Source of the DNA: Tissierella praeacuta_A
Lineage (GTDB): Bacteria > Bacillota > Clostridia > Tissierellales > Tissierellaceae
DNA length: 64,000 bases
NCBI RefSeq assembly: GCF_040396155.1
Contig: NZ_JBEBOY010000006.1
Span: 59,865-123,864 of the forward strand
Direction: 5' to 3'
Part shown: in pieces, positions 42,267-51,178 of the stretch
How the letters are laid out: every line of letters starts with the position of its first letter
Numbering within the stretch: the stretch's first letter is position 1
Position numbers and translations under genes: made by a program
The notes under the pieces: generated by a model
Told to the model about the DNA's origin: nothing
Database searches by the model: none
What the model saw: only the letters and a program-made list of their open reading frames with translations

Positions 42267-44345
42267 TTATAATTTGAATCTATTTACTAATTCGTTTAAT
42301 TTTTCTATGGTTCTAGCTAAATTATCTGTATTACTAGATATTGTCTCCATTGTTGCAGACTGTTCTTCCATAGATGCTGATAGTTCTTCTGTAGATGCTG
42401 CTGTCTCCTCAGTTACAGATGATATACTTTGAATTGCCAATATTGCATCTTCCTTCTCATTATCTACTATTTCTAGCCTTCCATCTAACTGTTCTATAGT
42501 ACCTATTGATATTAATATTGCTGAATATATTCCCTCAAATCCTTCTTTCACTAGCTCTAAAGTCTTGTTAGCATCATTTAATGCTTCCTCTGACTCAACC
42601 ATACTTCCCTTTGTAGCTTCAACCTCTATTTGAATATTATTTAATATATCCTCTATACTCTTAGTAGCATTTCCTGTTTGCTCTGATAATTTCCTTATTT
42701 CTTCAGCCACTACGGCAAATCCTCTTCCTGCTTCCCCTGCTCTAGCTGCTTCTATAGCCGCATTTAGAGCTAATAAGTTAGTTTGCTCTGATATATCTAT
42801 TATAGTGTTTAATATACCTCCTATGGATTGAGATCTTTCCGATAGAGAATTAATATTTTTTGCTACCATCTTAGTTGTTTCATTTGTTATACTAAATTTC
42901 TCTACCATTTTATCCATTGCTTTGGAGCCTTCTTCATTTATCTTTTGTGCCTTAATGGAACTTTCTACTACTGTTTCTCCATCTTCTACAGCTGATTTTA
43001 TTTCATTAGCCAATCTATATAATCTTTCAGAACCAGTTTCTGCATCCTCAGCCTGTCCCATAGAGGCTTGTGCTAACTCCTCTACAGTTTTAGCCATATC
43101 ATTTATAGATTGAGCTGTTTCATTGGTTGCTGTAGTTAGACTAGTAGTATTCTCTACAATGTCTAAAGTAGTTCCCTCTATTTCGCTTATAATTCTTCTC
43201 ATTTCTTCTCTCAAAGTTGACGCAGCCTTAAATATAACTCCCACTTCATCTTTTCTATTGGAAAGAGATTTTATTTCTTTCGTCTCTTCAAAACGAGTTA
43301 AATCTAATTTAGATGTTTTCTCCAATATTTCAGCTACCGATATTATAGGTTCAGAAATTCTCTTAGCTGAAAACAAACCCATACCTATTGCCAATACAGC
43401 AGATATAAGGATAACTCCAAAGATTATATAGACAGTAGTATACATATCCTTTAGAACTTCGCTTTTTGGTACAGTTAGAGCTATAACTTTACCATCATAT
43501 AGTTTTGAAAATGCTGTAATCCTTTGCTGTCCACCAAAATCAGTTTCCATTATACCCATATCATTGTTTTCCATTTCATCTGCAAGAAAATTATATCTGC
43601 CATCATTTACAGTCCTCAAATTGTCAGTCTTGTCCAGATCTGGATGAATTAAATAATCATAATTTTTGTTAAGCATAAAAGCATATCCAGTATCGTGTAT
43701 CTTTATTTCTCCAATTCCTTTAATTAAATCATTTACACGTAAGTCTACTCCCATTACTCCAACAGTTTGATTATCTATAATAATAGGCATTGAATGAGTC
43801 ATTACATTGAAATTTGCATTATTAAAATATGGGTCACTCCAGATCCCACCACCTGCTTTTATGGCATCATAATAATATGATGCTACTGGGTCATCCTCTT
43901 TTCTACCTACTATATCTGCTGGTAAAGATTGCATCAAAGTTCCTGCCTCATCTAATTTAATCCAAACCCCTTCAGTCCTACCAGTATATTTAGGATCTAA
44001 TGCTATAAATATCCCAGAACATTTTCTAGTATCTTTAGCAACTCCTTTAACTATAGGCTTTAGAATGGTTTGACTATAATTAGCTAAATATCCATTTTCC
44101 CCTAATCTTGTTGTATCAATAGTTCCTTCAACTACTTTGTATAAATTACTTAATGTACCCTCAAAATGCATTAGATCCTCATTGAATTCTCCAGAATATA
44201 TTTGTACAGTACTTAAAAGGTTTTCCCTAGCTTCCTTTTCAATTACTCTAATACTACTAACCATACTGGTGATTCCAACTAATAAAGACATTGCTATAGA
44301 GCAAATTAAGACTATTAATACAATCCTTGTACTGATCTTTTTCAA
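42267..44345 (-). CDS. Methyl-accepting chemotaxis protein
   Basis: A transmembrane chemoreceptor of about 692 residues from the TTG beginning LKKISTRIV, which follows GAGGGGAAGAG. An upstream Met in the open frame has no ribosome binding site. An N-terminal helix (about residues 8-28) and a second at about residue 300 (VYIIFGVILISAVLAIGMGL) flank an extracellular dCache-like sensor region, which has KAGGGIWSDPYFNNANFNVMTHSMPI. A HAMP region follows, then the signalling domain with the hairpin tip IIDISEQTNLLALNAAIEAARAGEAGRGFAVVAEEIRKL. A sigma-28-type promoter lies upstream. Confidence 0.96.
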   Translation of the reverse strand: MKKISTRIVLIVLICSIAMSLLVGITSMVSSIRVIEKEARENLLSTVQIYSGEFNEDLMHFEGTLSNLYKVVEGTIDTTRLGENGYLANYSQTILKPIVKGVAKDTRKCSGIFIALDPKYTGRTEGVWIKLDEAGTLMQSLPADIVGRKEDDPVASYYYDAIKAGGGIWSDPYFNNANFNVMTHSMPIIIDNQTVGVMGVDLRVNDLIKGIGEIKIHDTGYAFMLNKNYDYLIHPDLDKTDNLRTVNDGRYNFLADEMENNDMGIMETDFGGQQRITAFSKLYDGKVIALTVPKSEVLKDMYTTVYIIFGVILISAVLAIGMGLFSAKRISEPIISVAEILEKTSKLDLTRFEETKEIKSLSNRKDEVGVIFKAASTLREEMRRIISEIEGTTLDIVENTTSLTTATNETAQSINDMAKTVEELAQASMGQAEDAETGSERLYRLANEIKSAVEDGETVVESSIKAQKINEEGSKAMDKMVEKFSITNETTKMVAKNINSLSERSQSIGGILNTIIDISEQTNLLALNAAIEAARAGEAGRGFAVVAEEIRKLSEQTGNATKSIEDILNNIQIEVEATKGSMVESEEALNDANKTLELVKEGFEGIYSAILISIGTIEQLDGRLEIVDNEKEDAILAIQSISSVTEETAASTEELSASMEEQSATMETISSNTDNLARTIEKLNELVNRFKL

Positions 44346-44395
44346 TTTCTCTTCCCCTCTTTCTAATCTTTTGTTCCTATTTATGCATATATCTA

Positions 44396-44422
44396 TTATC
44401 GACATCACTCGACAATTATTTA
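44396..44422 (-). promoter_or_regulatory. Sigma-28 (SigD/FliA)-type promoter of the chemoreceptor
   Basis: TAAA, a 15-bp spacer and GTCGATAA lie on the minus strand; consensus is TAAA-N15-GCCGATAA. It lies about 50 bp before the TTG start. Chemotaxis genes are classic sigma-28 targets. Confidence 0.75.
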
Positions 44423-44794
44423 CATTAAATGGGAAATAATTTATATATAAATATATTTTAATATAATTTTTTAAATATACAAGCCCTTAATGCCCAAACT
44501 CTTCCAATTTTAATATTTTTATCCATAATCTTTGCAAAATATTTGTAAATTATAATCTCATAGTTAAATTAAATATTTTGGATTCTATTATTTTATCTTA
44601 AAATATGTTTTAGCTTAAGATTATTTATCTATAGATATTAATTTATTTTTTGTTTCAACGGGAAATAATCCTAGAATTTAGTATTTTAGAATTATGATAC
44701 TTTCATGATGATATTTTAAAACTAGCAAATTCATTGAATACAAGAGAGAAGGCTGATTCAATAACATATCTCCCTTAATTCAACCTTTTTATTA
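44423..44794. other. Gene-free spacer between the two chemoreceptor loci
   Basis: About 370 bp of very AT-rich sequence with no supported ORF. Near its right end, about 44745-44793, lies an imperfect hairpin with CTGATTCAAT, akin to the intact copy's terminator. It probably ends the decayed gene. Confidence 0.7.
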
Positions 44795-46274
44795 TTATAG
44801 CTTAAATCTATTTACTAATTCGTTTAATTTTTCTATAATTCTAGCTAAATTATCCGTATTACTAGATATTGTATCCATCGTTGCGGATTGCTCCTGCATA
44901 GATGCCGCTGTCTCCTCAGTTACAGATGATATACTTTTAATTGCCAATATTGCTGCATATATTCCCTCAAATCCTTCTTTCACTAGTTCTAAAGTCTTGT
45001 TAGCATCATTTAATGCTTCCTCTGACTCAACCATACTTCCCTTTGTAGCTTCAACCTCTATTTGAATATTATTTAATATACCCTCTATACTCTTAGTAGC
45101 ATTTCCTGTTTGCTCTGATAATTTCCTTTTTATCCATTGCTTTGGAGCCTTCTTCATTTATCTTTTGTGCCTTAATGGAACTTTCTACTACTGTTTCTCC
45201 ATCTTCTACAGCTGATTTTATTTCATTAGCCAATCTATATAATCTTTCAGAACCAGTTTCTGCATCCTCAGCCTGTCCCATAGAGGCTTATGCTAACTCC
45301 TCTACAGTTTTAGCCATATCATTTGTAGCTTGGGTAGTTTCATGAGTAGCAGTGGTCAAGCTGTTAATATTCTCCGTAACACTCTTTGTTGTTACATCTA
45401 TGGCTGTAATAATCTTCCTCATTTCATCTCTTAAAACTCTAGTAGATCTAAATATATAGTCTATTTCATCTTTTCTATTAAAAAGTGCCTTTATTTTATT
45501 GGTTTCCTCTATATCACTTAAATCTAATTTAGATGTTGTATCTAAGATACCCATAGCCATTACTATTGGATTAGAAATTCTTTTTCCTAAGTATAAAGCT
45601 ATTCCTGCCGCCAATATACTTGCTATTATAATAACTCCCAGAATAATATAAATTGTCCCATACATATCCTTTAATATTTCTTTTTGAGGAACTGTTGTTA
45701 TAATAATCTTATCCTCATAAAGTTTTGAAAAAGCAATAATTTTATTCTCACCATTAAATTCAGCAGGCATGATACCAGTACCTTTACTTTCAATAGCTTA
45801 TATTAGATTACCATACTTTTCTCCATCTATAGTACTTAAGTTGCTAGTACTATCTAAAGTTGGATGTATCAAATAATAATAGTCCTTATTAAGCAAGAAA
45901 GCATATCCTGTATCATATAATTTTATACTCTTTATATTATTTACTACATCTTCAACACTTAAATCTACACCTATGGCCCCGATAGGTATATTATCAACAA
46001 CAATAGGCGCCGAATATGTAATTACATTTAAATTAGCATTACTTACATACATGTCACTCCATAATCCCTTAACAGATTTTATACAGTCAAAATACCAAGC
46101 AAATTTCGGATTATTTTCATCCTTACTAGTGAATCCAGTAGGTAATTGACTTAACTTAACTTTCTTTTCTATTACATCCATACTTCTAATTATACTAGTA
46201 ACTCCAACTACTAAAGACATTGCTATGGCACAACTCAGCACTGTTAGTACGATTCTTGTACTGATCTTTTTCAA
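44795..46274 (-). pseudogene. Decayed methyl-accepting chemotaxis protein (paralogue of the neighbour)
   Basis: It starts with a TTG (MKKISTRIVLTVLSCAIAM) like the intact copy. Relative to that copy it has an N-terminal sensor deletion and in-frame ochre stops at about 45798 and 45288. The latter replaces CAA in VEELAQASMGQ by TAA. A roughly 212-nt deletion removes the signalling tip (near 45128) and shifts the frame. In-frame losses of 25 codons and 7 codons lie near the C-terminus. Remnants read KLYDTGYAFLLNKDYYYLIHP, then EELA, then TGNATKSIEG, and end LARIIEKLNELVNRFKL. A functional receptor is very unlikely. Confidence 0.92.
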
Positions 46275-46324
46275 TGTTGCTTCCTCTTTCTTAAAATTTC
46301 TGTATTTTTAACTATATACCTTTA

Positions 46325-46352
46325 TTATCGGCATCATTTTATACTTTGTCTA
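46325..46352 (-). promoter_or_regulatory. Sigma-28-like promoter of the decayed chemoreceptor
   Basis: TAGA, a 16-bp spacer and a perfect GCCGATAA lie on the minus strand, about 50 bp before the TTG. It differs from consensus by one base in the -35 and one in spacing. Confidence 0.6.
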
Positions 46353-46392
46353 TATAGTCAAAATTTGCCATAGAAATATCTAATAGGACTTA

Positions 46393-47568
46393 CTATTGTA
46401 ATTGTTTATCTAATTTCTCTCCAAGTTCCTTTTCTATATATAAATCCCTTAATCCCCAGAATTCTTTGAATTGAATATATTTACCTACAGTTTCTTTTTT
46501 ATTCTTGTTACTAGCCTTTATAGCTCTTATTAATATATTTTTTGGAGTATGTTCCATATCTATGAATTCTAATAATTGTACCTGATAGTCCATTATTTCT
46601 AATATGTTAGCCCTAAGGCTATCTGTAACTAAAGATGATAACTTTTCTTTTACTATTCCATGACTCAACATTGGATCTAATACTGAATTATTAATTTTAT
46701 CATAGAATTCATGCTGGCAACATGGTACTGAAAGAATAGCTTCTGCATCCCAATTTATAGCCTTTACTAATGCCGCATCCGTAGCAGTATCACAAGCATG
46801 AAGTGTAACCACCATATCTACCTTATTAAATCCTTCATAATCCTTAATATCTCCATGGATAAATTTTAATCTATTATAATTTAAATCTAATGCAACTTCA
46901 TTACAAAATTTAATTACATCTTCTTTTAAATCTAGACCTATTATATTTACATCTAGCTCTAAAATATTTACGAGATAATAATATAAGGCAAAAGTCAAAT
47001 AAGACTTTCCACATCCAAAATCTACAATATTTAATGTTTTATCCTTCCTTATTCGTTGAATAGCATCAGCTGCCATTTCTAAAAATCTATTTATCTGCTT
47101 AAATTTATCGTATCTTTTGGAAACAACCTTACCGTTTTCATTCATTACACCAAGCCTTATTAAGAAATCTACAGGCTCTCCCTCTTCAATTATATAAGAC
47201 TTTTTTCTATTATGTGATAAATCTATATGTTCTTTTGTAGGTTTCCTTTTTAAAATAGTAGCTTTACCTTTCTTATTTACCAGTATTTGATAATCTGCTT
47301 CCTTGGTAAAAATCATGCCTTGTTTAAATTTATAATCTAAAATACTTTTTATTTCATTAATGGATTCATAATACTCAAGATTTTTATGCAGTACTTTATT
47401 TATATATTCATAGGTAAATTGCAACTTTATTTCATCTTTTATAATCACAGGTTTAATAGTCACTTTAGTAAAACTATTTTCATCTTTTTTTCTTAGATTA
47501 CTAAATACTCCATATATAATTTCTCTATCCAGAATAATTTTATTTAACAAGTCTATAACTTCATTCAT
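46393..47568 (-). CDS. SAM-dependent methyltransferase of the PCCQHE type
   Basis: A 391-residue class I methyltransferase. Motif I is IVDFGCGKSYLTFALYYYL (about residues 182-200), then IIGLDLKEDVIKFC and DMVVTLHACDTATDAALVKAI. The signature VPCCQHEFY near residue 280 is shared by a family of eukaryotic and bacterial methyltransferase-like proteins. The N-terminal 170 residues are of unknown function. The substrate is not known. ATG start with AAGGAG upstream; a single gene. Confidence 0.85.
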   Translation of the reverse strand: MNEVIDLLNKIILDREIIYGVFSNLRKKDENSFTKVTIKPVIIKDEIKLQFTYEYINKVLHKNLEYYESINEIKSILDYKFKQGMIFTKEADYQILVNKKGKATILKRKPTKEHIDLSHNRKKSYIIEEGEPVDFLIRLGVMNENGKVVSKRYDKFKQINRFLEMAADAIQRIRKDKTLNIVDFGCGKSYLTFALYYYLVNILELDVNIIGLDLKEDVIKFCNEVALDLNYNRLKFIHGDIKDYEGFNKVDMVVTLHACDTATDAALVKAINWDAEAILSVPCCQHEFYDKINNSVLDPMLSHGIVKEKLSSLVTDSLRANILEIMDYQVQLLEFIDMEHTPKNILIRAIKASNKNKKETVGKYIQFKEFWGLRDLYIEKELGEKLDKQLQ

Positions 47569-47686
47569 TAAAAATCTCCTTAATAATTCGTAATTAGCTA
47601 TTCTAGTGCTTTTTTTCCATTCTTATATAACTCATTCTTTTTTAATAAGTAATTAAATAATTTCTATATCTCTTTTTTATAATGTT

Positions 47687-48409
47687 CTATATTATAAAAC
47701 TTAATACTTTTCCAATGCTGTCATTAAAACTTAGTAATGCCCTACTATCATAATGTGTTTCTGATTTATTGATTAAAATTAATTTACTCCCTCTATAATA
47801 CTCTACTAAACTAGCAGCTGGATATACCATTAAGGATGTCCCGCCTACAATCAATACATCAGCTTTCTGAATATACTTAATAGCTCTATCTAAAATGTCC
47901 ATATTTAAACTTTCCTCATAGAGTACCACATCGGGTTTCACAATCCCACCACATTGATCACATATGGAAATCCCTTGATTTTCCAATATATACTTAAGAT
48001 CAAAAAATTTATTACATTTAGTGCAGTAATTTCTATGTATTGAACCATGAAGTTCAAGTACATTCTCTGATCCTGCCAATTGATGAAGTCCATCAATATT
48101 TTGTGTAATTATAGCCTTAAGTTTTCCCCTTTTCTCCAATTCACTTAATGCAATATGAGCTAAATTTGGTTTTGCCTCTTTATAAATCATCTTTGATTTA
48201 TAAAATTCAAAGAAATCCTCAGTATCCTTTTTATAGCATGTATGACTTAGCATATATTCTGGAGGATATTTTGAATTCTTCGATGTAGTATAAAGTCCAG
48301 CAGCAGATCTGAAATCAGGTATATTACTCTCAGTAGATACTCCTGCACCTCCAAAGAATACAATATTATCACTACCGTCTATAACCTCTCTTAGTTTTTC
48401 TATAGTCAC
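47687..48409 (-). CDS. NAD-dependent protein deacetylase, Sir2 family
   Basis: About 240 residues. The NAD-binding motif FFGGAGVSTESNIPDFRS, the ITQNIDGLH catalytic region, His in LELHGSIHRNYC, and a Cys4 zinc finger (CTKC and CDQC) are intact. These features indicate a classical sirtuin that removes acyl groups from lysine. The GTG follows GGAGGTTGATAAT; an ATG five codons earlier overlaps that site and is poor. Family assignment is firm; the substrates are not known. Confidence 0.93.
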   Translation of the reverse strand: MTIEKLREVIDGSDNIVFFGGAGVSTESNIPDFRSAAGLYTTSKNSKYPPEYMLSHTCYKKDTEDFFEFYKSKMIYKEAKPNLAHIALSELEKRGKLKAIITQNIDGLHQLAGSENVLELHGSIHRNYCTKCNKFFDLKYILENQGISICDQCGGIVKPDVVLYEESLNMDILDRAIKYIQKADVLIVGGTSLMVYPAASLVEYYRGSKLILINKSETHYDSRALLSFNDSIGKVLSFII

Positions 48410-48436
48410 ATTATCAACCTCCATGTAAAAATATTA

Positions 48437-49042
48437 TTATTCTAAATGAGAAGTATCAGATTCTAATATAAAATTAATATTCCCATCTGCTACTTCAGCT
48501 ATGGTCAATGAATTGTTTTTTATAAAAATGGAATTCCACAGTTCTTTTAGCGGACATCCCTTAATAATTGAATACATTGACTTAATTGCGACTCCATGGG
48601 ATACTATCAGAACATTTTCTTCTGCATTATCATTTATTATTCTATTCAGCGCATTTTTTATCCTATTAAACAGGTCATCAAAACTTTCCCCTTCTACTGC
48701 TCTATATAAATGAGGCTTATTCCAAAAGTTGAAATACTCTATTGGATAAAGGATTTCTATTTCTTTATTTTCCATTCCTTCCCACTTTCCGAAACCCATT
48801 TCTTTCAAAGAATCGAATATAATAATTTCAGTATCTTTATGCCCTCTAATGTACTTAGCTGTATCTAACGCTCTTCCTTGAGGACTAGAATATATATAAT
48901 CAAAATTAATATCTTTTAGTCTATCACCTAATTTTTTAGCATCTCTAATACCTTTTTCAGTTAAATTAGAATTCTTCCACCCTTGAAGTCTTCCTTCCTT
49001 GTTCCACTCAGTTTCTCCATGTCTAGTTATATATATTTTCAA
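48437..49042 (-). CDS. Histidine phosphatase family protein
   Basis: About 201 residues with the phosphoglycerate-mutase-like RHGETEWNKEGRLQGWKNSNLTEKG, whose RHG is the catalytic motif. The second catalytic residues lie in SSPQGRALDTAKYI, EMGFGKWEGM and LIVSHGVAIK. The start is TTG after GGGGTG; a GTG three codons earlier is in frame. The substrate (alpha-ribazole phosphate, phosphoglycerate or another) is unclear. It lies between Sir2 and an unknown gene. Confidence 0.88.
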   Translation of the reverse strand: MKIYITRHGETEWNKEGRLQGWKNSNLTEKGIRDAKKLGDRLKDINFDYIYSSPQGRALDTAKYIRGHKDTEIIIFDSLKEMGFGKWEGMENKEIEILYPIEYFNFWNKPHLYRAVEGESFDDLFNRIKNALNRIINDNAEENVLIVSHGVAIKSMYSIIKGCPLKELWNSIFIKNNSLTIAEVADGNINFILESDTSHLE

Positions 49043-49069
49043 TAATAACACCCCATTACATAAAATTTT

Positions 49070-49684
49070 CTAATTTAATATTATATCTGGACCATCTGCA
49101 TCTGCTGAACCCATTATACAAAGTTTATTTAATACTAATACAAATAACGTATATAAGCTTCTAAGTAATTCAATATCCCTAATTACTCCTACAGTTTGAA
49201 AATAAAGTTCATCCACTCCATCTGGAAACTCAGAACCAAACCAACCCTCATCATCTTTTACTTCGAGATGCATACTATTTTGAGCATTTATAAGCTCACG
49301 AATTTTATCATTTGAAAATAGTTCCACTAATTTCTTTTCATCATTTCCTTTAATAATAAATTTTTCATCAAATTCTGGGTATCCTATTTCGACATCTTGC
49401 ATTCCAAAGGTTTTCCCTATCTCACTAAACAATCCACTATGATATATTTTAAAATTAAACCCATCTTTATTTATATATGGTGCTCTTATTCTTGTATATG
49501 TTACACTTGACTTACCAGTAGATTGTGCATATGTATCTAAAGTAATAACCCAATTTTCAAATTTAGCAACTATTTTTTTAGATTTCCAAAATCCTTCTTC
49601 TATAAAATCTGCCTCTATTTCCTCTGCAAATTGACTCCATACTTCTTCCTGACTTGGTCCAAAAATATCTCTTAATAGACTCAT
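49070..49684 (-). CDS. Conserved hypothetical protein, function unknown
   Basis: A soluble acidic protein of 204 residues with no obvious signal peptide or membrane helix. It begins MSLLRDIFGPSQEEVWSQFAEEIEADFIEEGFWKSKKIVAKFENW. Later parts have FGMQDVEIGYPEFDEKFIIKGND and a C-terminal helical section IELLRSLYTLFVLVLNKLC. I do not recognise a family. Neighbours are a histidine phosphatase and a zinc-ribbon protein. Confidence 0.8.
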   Translation of the reverse strand: MSLLRDIFGPSQEEVWSQFAEEIEADFIEEGFWKSKKIVAKFENWVITLDTYAQSTGKSSVTYTRIRAPYINKDGFNFKIYHSGLFSEIGKTFGMQDVEIGYPEFDEKFIIKGNDEKKLVELFSNDKIRELINAQNSMHLEVKDDEGWFGSEFPDGVDELYFQTVGVIRDIELLRSLYTLFVLVLNKLCIMGSADADGPDIILN

Positions 49685-49718
49685 GAAATCACCCCAACTT
49701 TCTATATCCTATATTTTA

Positions 49719-50087
49719 TTAAAGCTTTCTTCCACATTTAGGACAATATTCAAAATCAGTATCAATAGAATAATTACAATTTGGACAAACTCGCTGCTTA
49801 TTATAATTTATATTTATAGGATGTAAGTCTGATTCATTTATGTTACTCCTCTCACCTCTCTCAATAGCCTTCCCTATACTATTATCTATCATATATAGGC
49901 TATTACAGCAAGTACTCCTTACATAATATTTTTTATTCCATCTAAAAATAGGAATAAAGAATAAACTAAAATATGTATAGGTCATAAAAACTTCTAAACG
50001 TCCATAGGAACTACAATTTGGACATATTATAGTCTGAACAAAATCAATATTTTTTTCCTTAGTAGAAATTCCAAATACAAAAAACAT
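49719..50087 (-). CDS. Zinc-ribbon domain protein
   Basis: A 122-residue protein with a Cys-x2-Cys pair near the N-terminus (ICPNCSSYGR) and a classical C-terminal zinc ribbon with CPNCNYSIDTDFEYCPKCGRKL. Between them is a hydrophobic segment, YFSLFFIPIFRW, and further Cys residues (STCCN). Similar small proteins are widespread in Firmicutes, without a defined role. ATG start with GGGAGGAGAAA upstream. Confidence 0.85.
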   Translation of the reverse strand: MFFVFGISTKEKNIDFVQTIICPNCSSYGRLEVFMTYTYFSLFFIPIFRWNKKYYVRSTCCNSLYMIDNSIGKAIERGERSNINESDLHPININYNKQRVCPNCNYSIDTDFEYCPKCGRKL

Positions 50088-50129
50088 TTTCTCCCTCCTA
50101 ATTAACTTAACTACTTCTTTTTAAAAATA

Positions 50130-50528
50130 TTAGAGTATTTTTTTACTAAATAAATCCTTTATTCCTTCTATATCATCATAAATAAATACCTTTTCAGATA
50201 TACCTTCCAATGTTTCTGATATATTTGAACCACGTTTTGCTATGGTAATAACTGGGATGCCCCTTGCGAAAGCATATCCTACTTCAATCCCTAAACCTAC
50301 TCCCTTTTCACTTAAATCAATAATAACTAAATCACATTCATCAATTTCATTAAATGTTAATTTCATTAGTTCATTGGGGCTGTATCCATTCTGTCCATCA
50401 TTATCTTGTATATCCCTTACAATGCAACTAGTCTTATATCCTGCTTTTTCAAGAGCTAATGTAATATTATAAATAATTTCCTTGTTTCTATAATCATCAT
50501 AATATTTAATTCCAATATATGCTTTCAT
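50130..50528 (-). CDS. Nucleoside 2-deoxyribosyltransferase-like protein
   Basis: A 132-residue protein of the nucleoside 2-deoxyribosyltransferase fold. The GIEVGYAFARGIPVITIAKRG segment, including the likely catalytic Glu, and VIIDLSEKGVGLG are seen. Activity and substrate are uncertain, since this fold also includes enzymes that cleave other nucleosides. ATG start after GAGAGGAAAAT. It is next to the zinc-ribbon gene, at the end of a run of unrelated genes. Confidence 0.72.
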   Translation of the reverse strand: MKAYIGIKYYDDYRNKEIIYNITLALEKAGYKTSCIVRDIQDNDGQNGYSPNELMKLTFNEIDECDLVIIDLSEKGVGLGIEVGYAFARGIPVITIAKRGSNISETLEGISEKVFIYDDIEGIKDLFSKKIL

Positions 50529-50906
50529 ATAATTTTCCTCTCTATAATTTTACAATAATTAATCTTGATTGAGTAATCTTCTAATCTTCAAAGAAAGCTG
50601 GTTTCTTCAATTATTACTTTGTATCTGCGTTCAGACAACATGTATTTATTAAATCTATCATACTATATGCAAGAAAAGGTTTCCATCTCATCATTATAAT
50701 ATTTCTAAATTTAACCCCTGTAAATCTAATATTCATTATAGCTTTTCATAATTTATCCAAAATACATTACATATTCAACTATTAATTTCTAATATATATT
50801 AGTTTATTATTGATGATTACTAAAAAATTATATTAAAATAATAATCGTTGTCTAAATTATACAATATTTTAGTAATACTTGTTGATAATTTTGATTAAAA
50901 ATAAAT
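50529..50906. other. Gene-free AT-rich spacer before the germination operon's terminator
   Basis: About 378 bp with no supported ORF. A possible short inverted repeat AAGAAACCAGCTTTCTT lies near 50593-50609. Otherwise nothing identifiable. Confidence 0.7.
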
Positions 50907-50948
50907 AAAAACCGTCAAAATATCGGATATATTTGACAGTTTCAATCT
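50907..50948 (-). terminator. Intrinsic terminator after the germination operon
   Basis: AAACTGTCAAATATA pairs with TATTTTGACGGTTT and is followed by TTTT on the minus strand. It closes the operon after the small membrane gene. Confidence 0.8.
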
Positions 50949-50965
50949 ATTTACAAATTATATTT

Positions 50966-51178
50966 CTAATACCCTAAACCTAATACTTCATTGACAAACT
51001 TATCTAACGCCAGCATAGGACTAGGTATTCTATAATCTAAAGCATATATGGTAGATAAAATAAAAGCTATAAGCATCACTAAAAGTGTTATTTTAAACTC
51101 TTTCTTCTTATCTGATTTTATCAATCCCTTAAAATCTCTTAACCCTATTATTATAAAGACTGCACATACATATAGCAT
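50966..51178 (-). CDS. Small two-helix membrane protein; candidate GerD-subunit of the germinant receptor
   Basis: A 70-residue protein with two hydrophobic segments: VCAVFIIIGLRDFKG at about residues 4-12 and ITLLVMLIAFILSTIYAL at about 30-47. The start ATG overlaps the gerAB stop (TAATG) and the gene lies before the operon's terminator, so it is translationally coupled. Some ger operons encode such a fourth 'D' subunit of about 70 residues with two membrane helices. The identity is by context and topology; the sequence match is not established. Confidence 0.7.
   Translation of the reverse strand: MLYVCAVFIIIGLRDFKGLIKSDKKKEFKITLLVMLIAFILSTIYALDYRIPSPMLALDKFVNEVLGLGY

Noticed and set aside
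45093..45770. Separate small chemotaxis genes in the decayed receptor region
   Set aside because: The fragments are collinear with the intact neighbour and separated by stops or a frameshift; they lack starts and ribosome binding sites.
47687..50528. Sir2 plus deoxyribosyltransferase-like gene as a defence island
   Set aside because: The Sir2 has the Cys4 zinc finger and catalytic His of an ordinary deacetylase. The genes are 1.7 kb apart with unrelated genes between them, and there is no helicase, nuclease or membrane effector.
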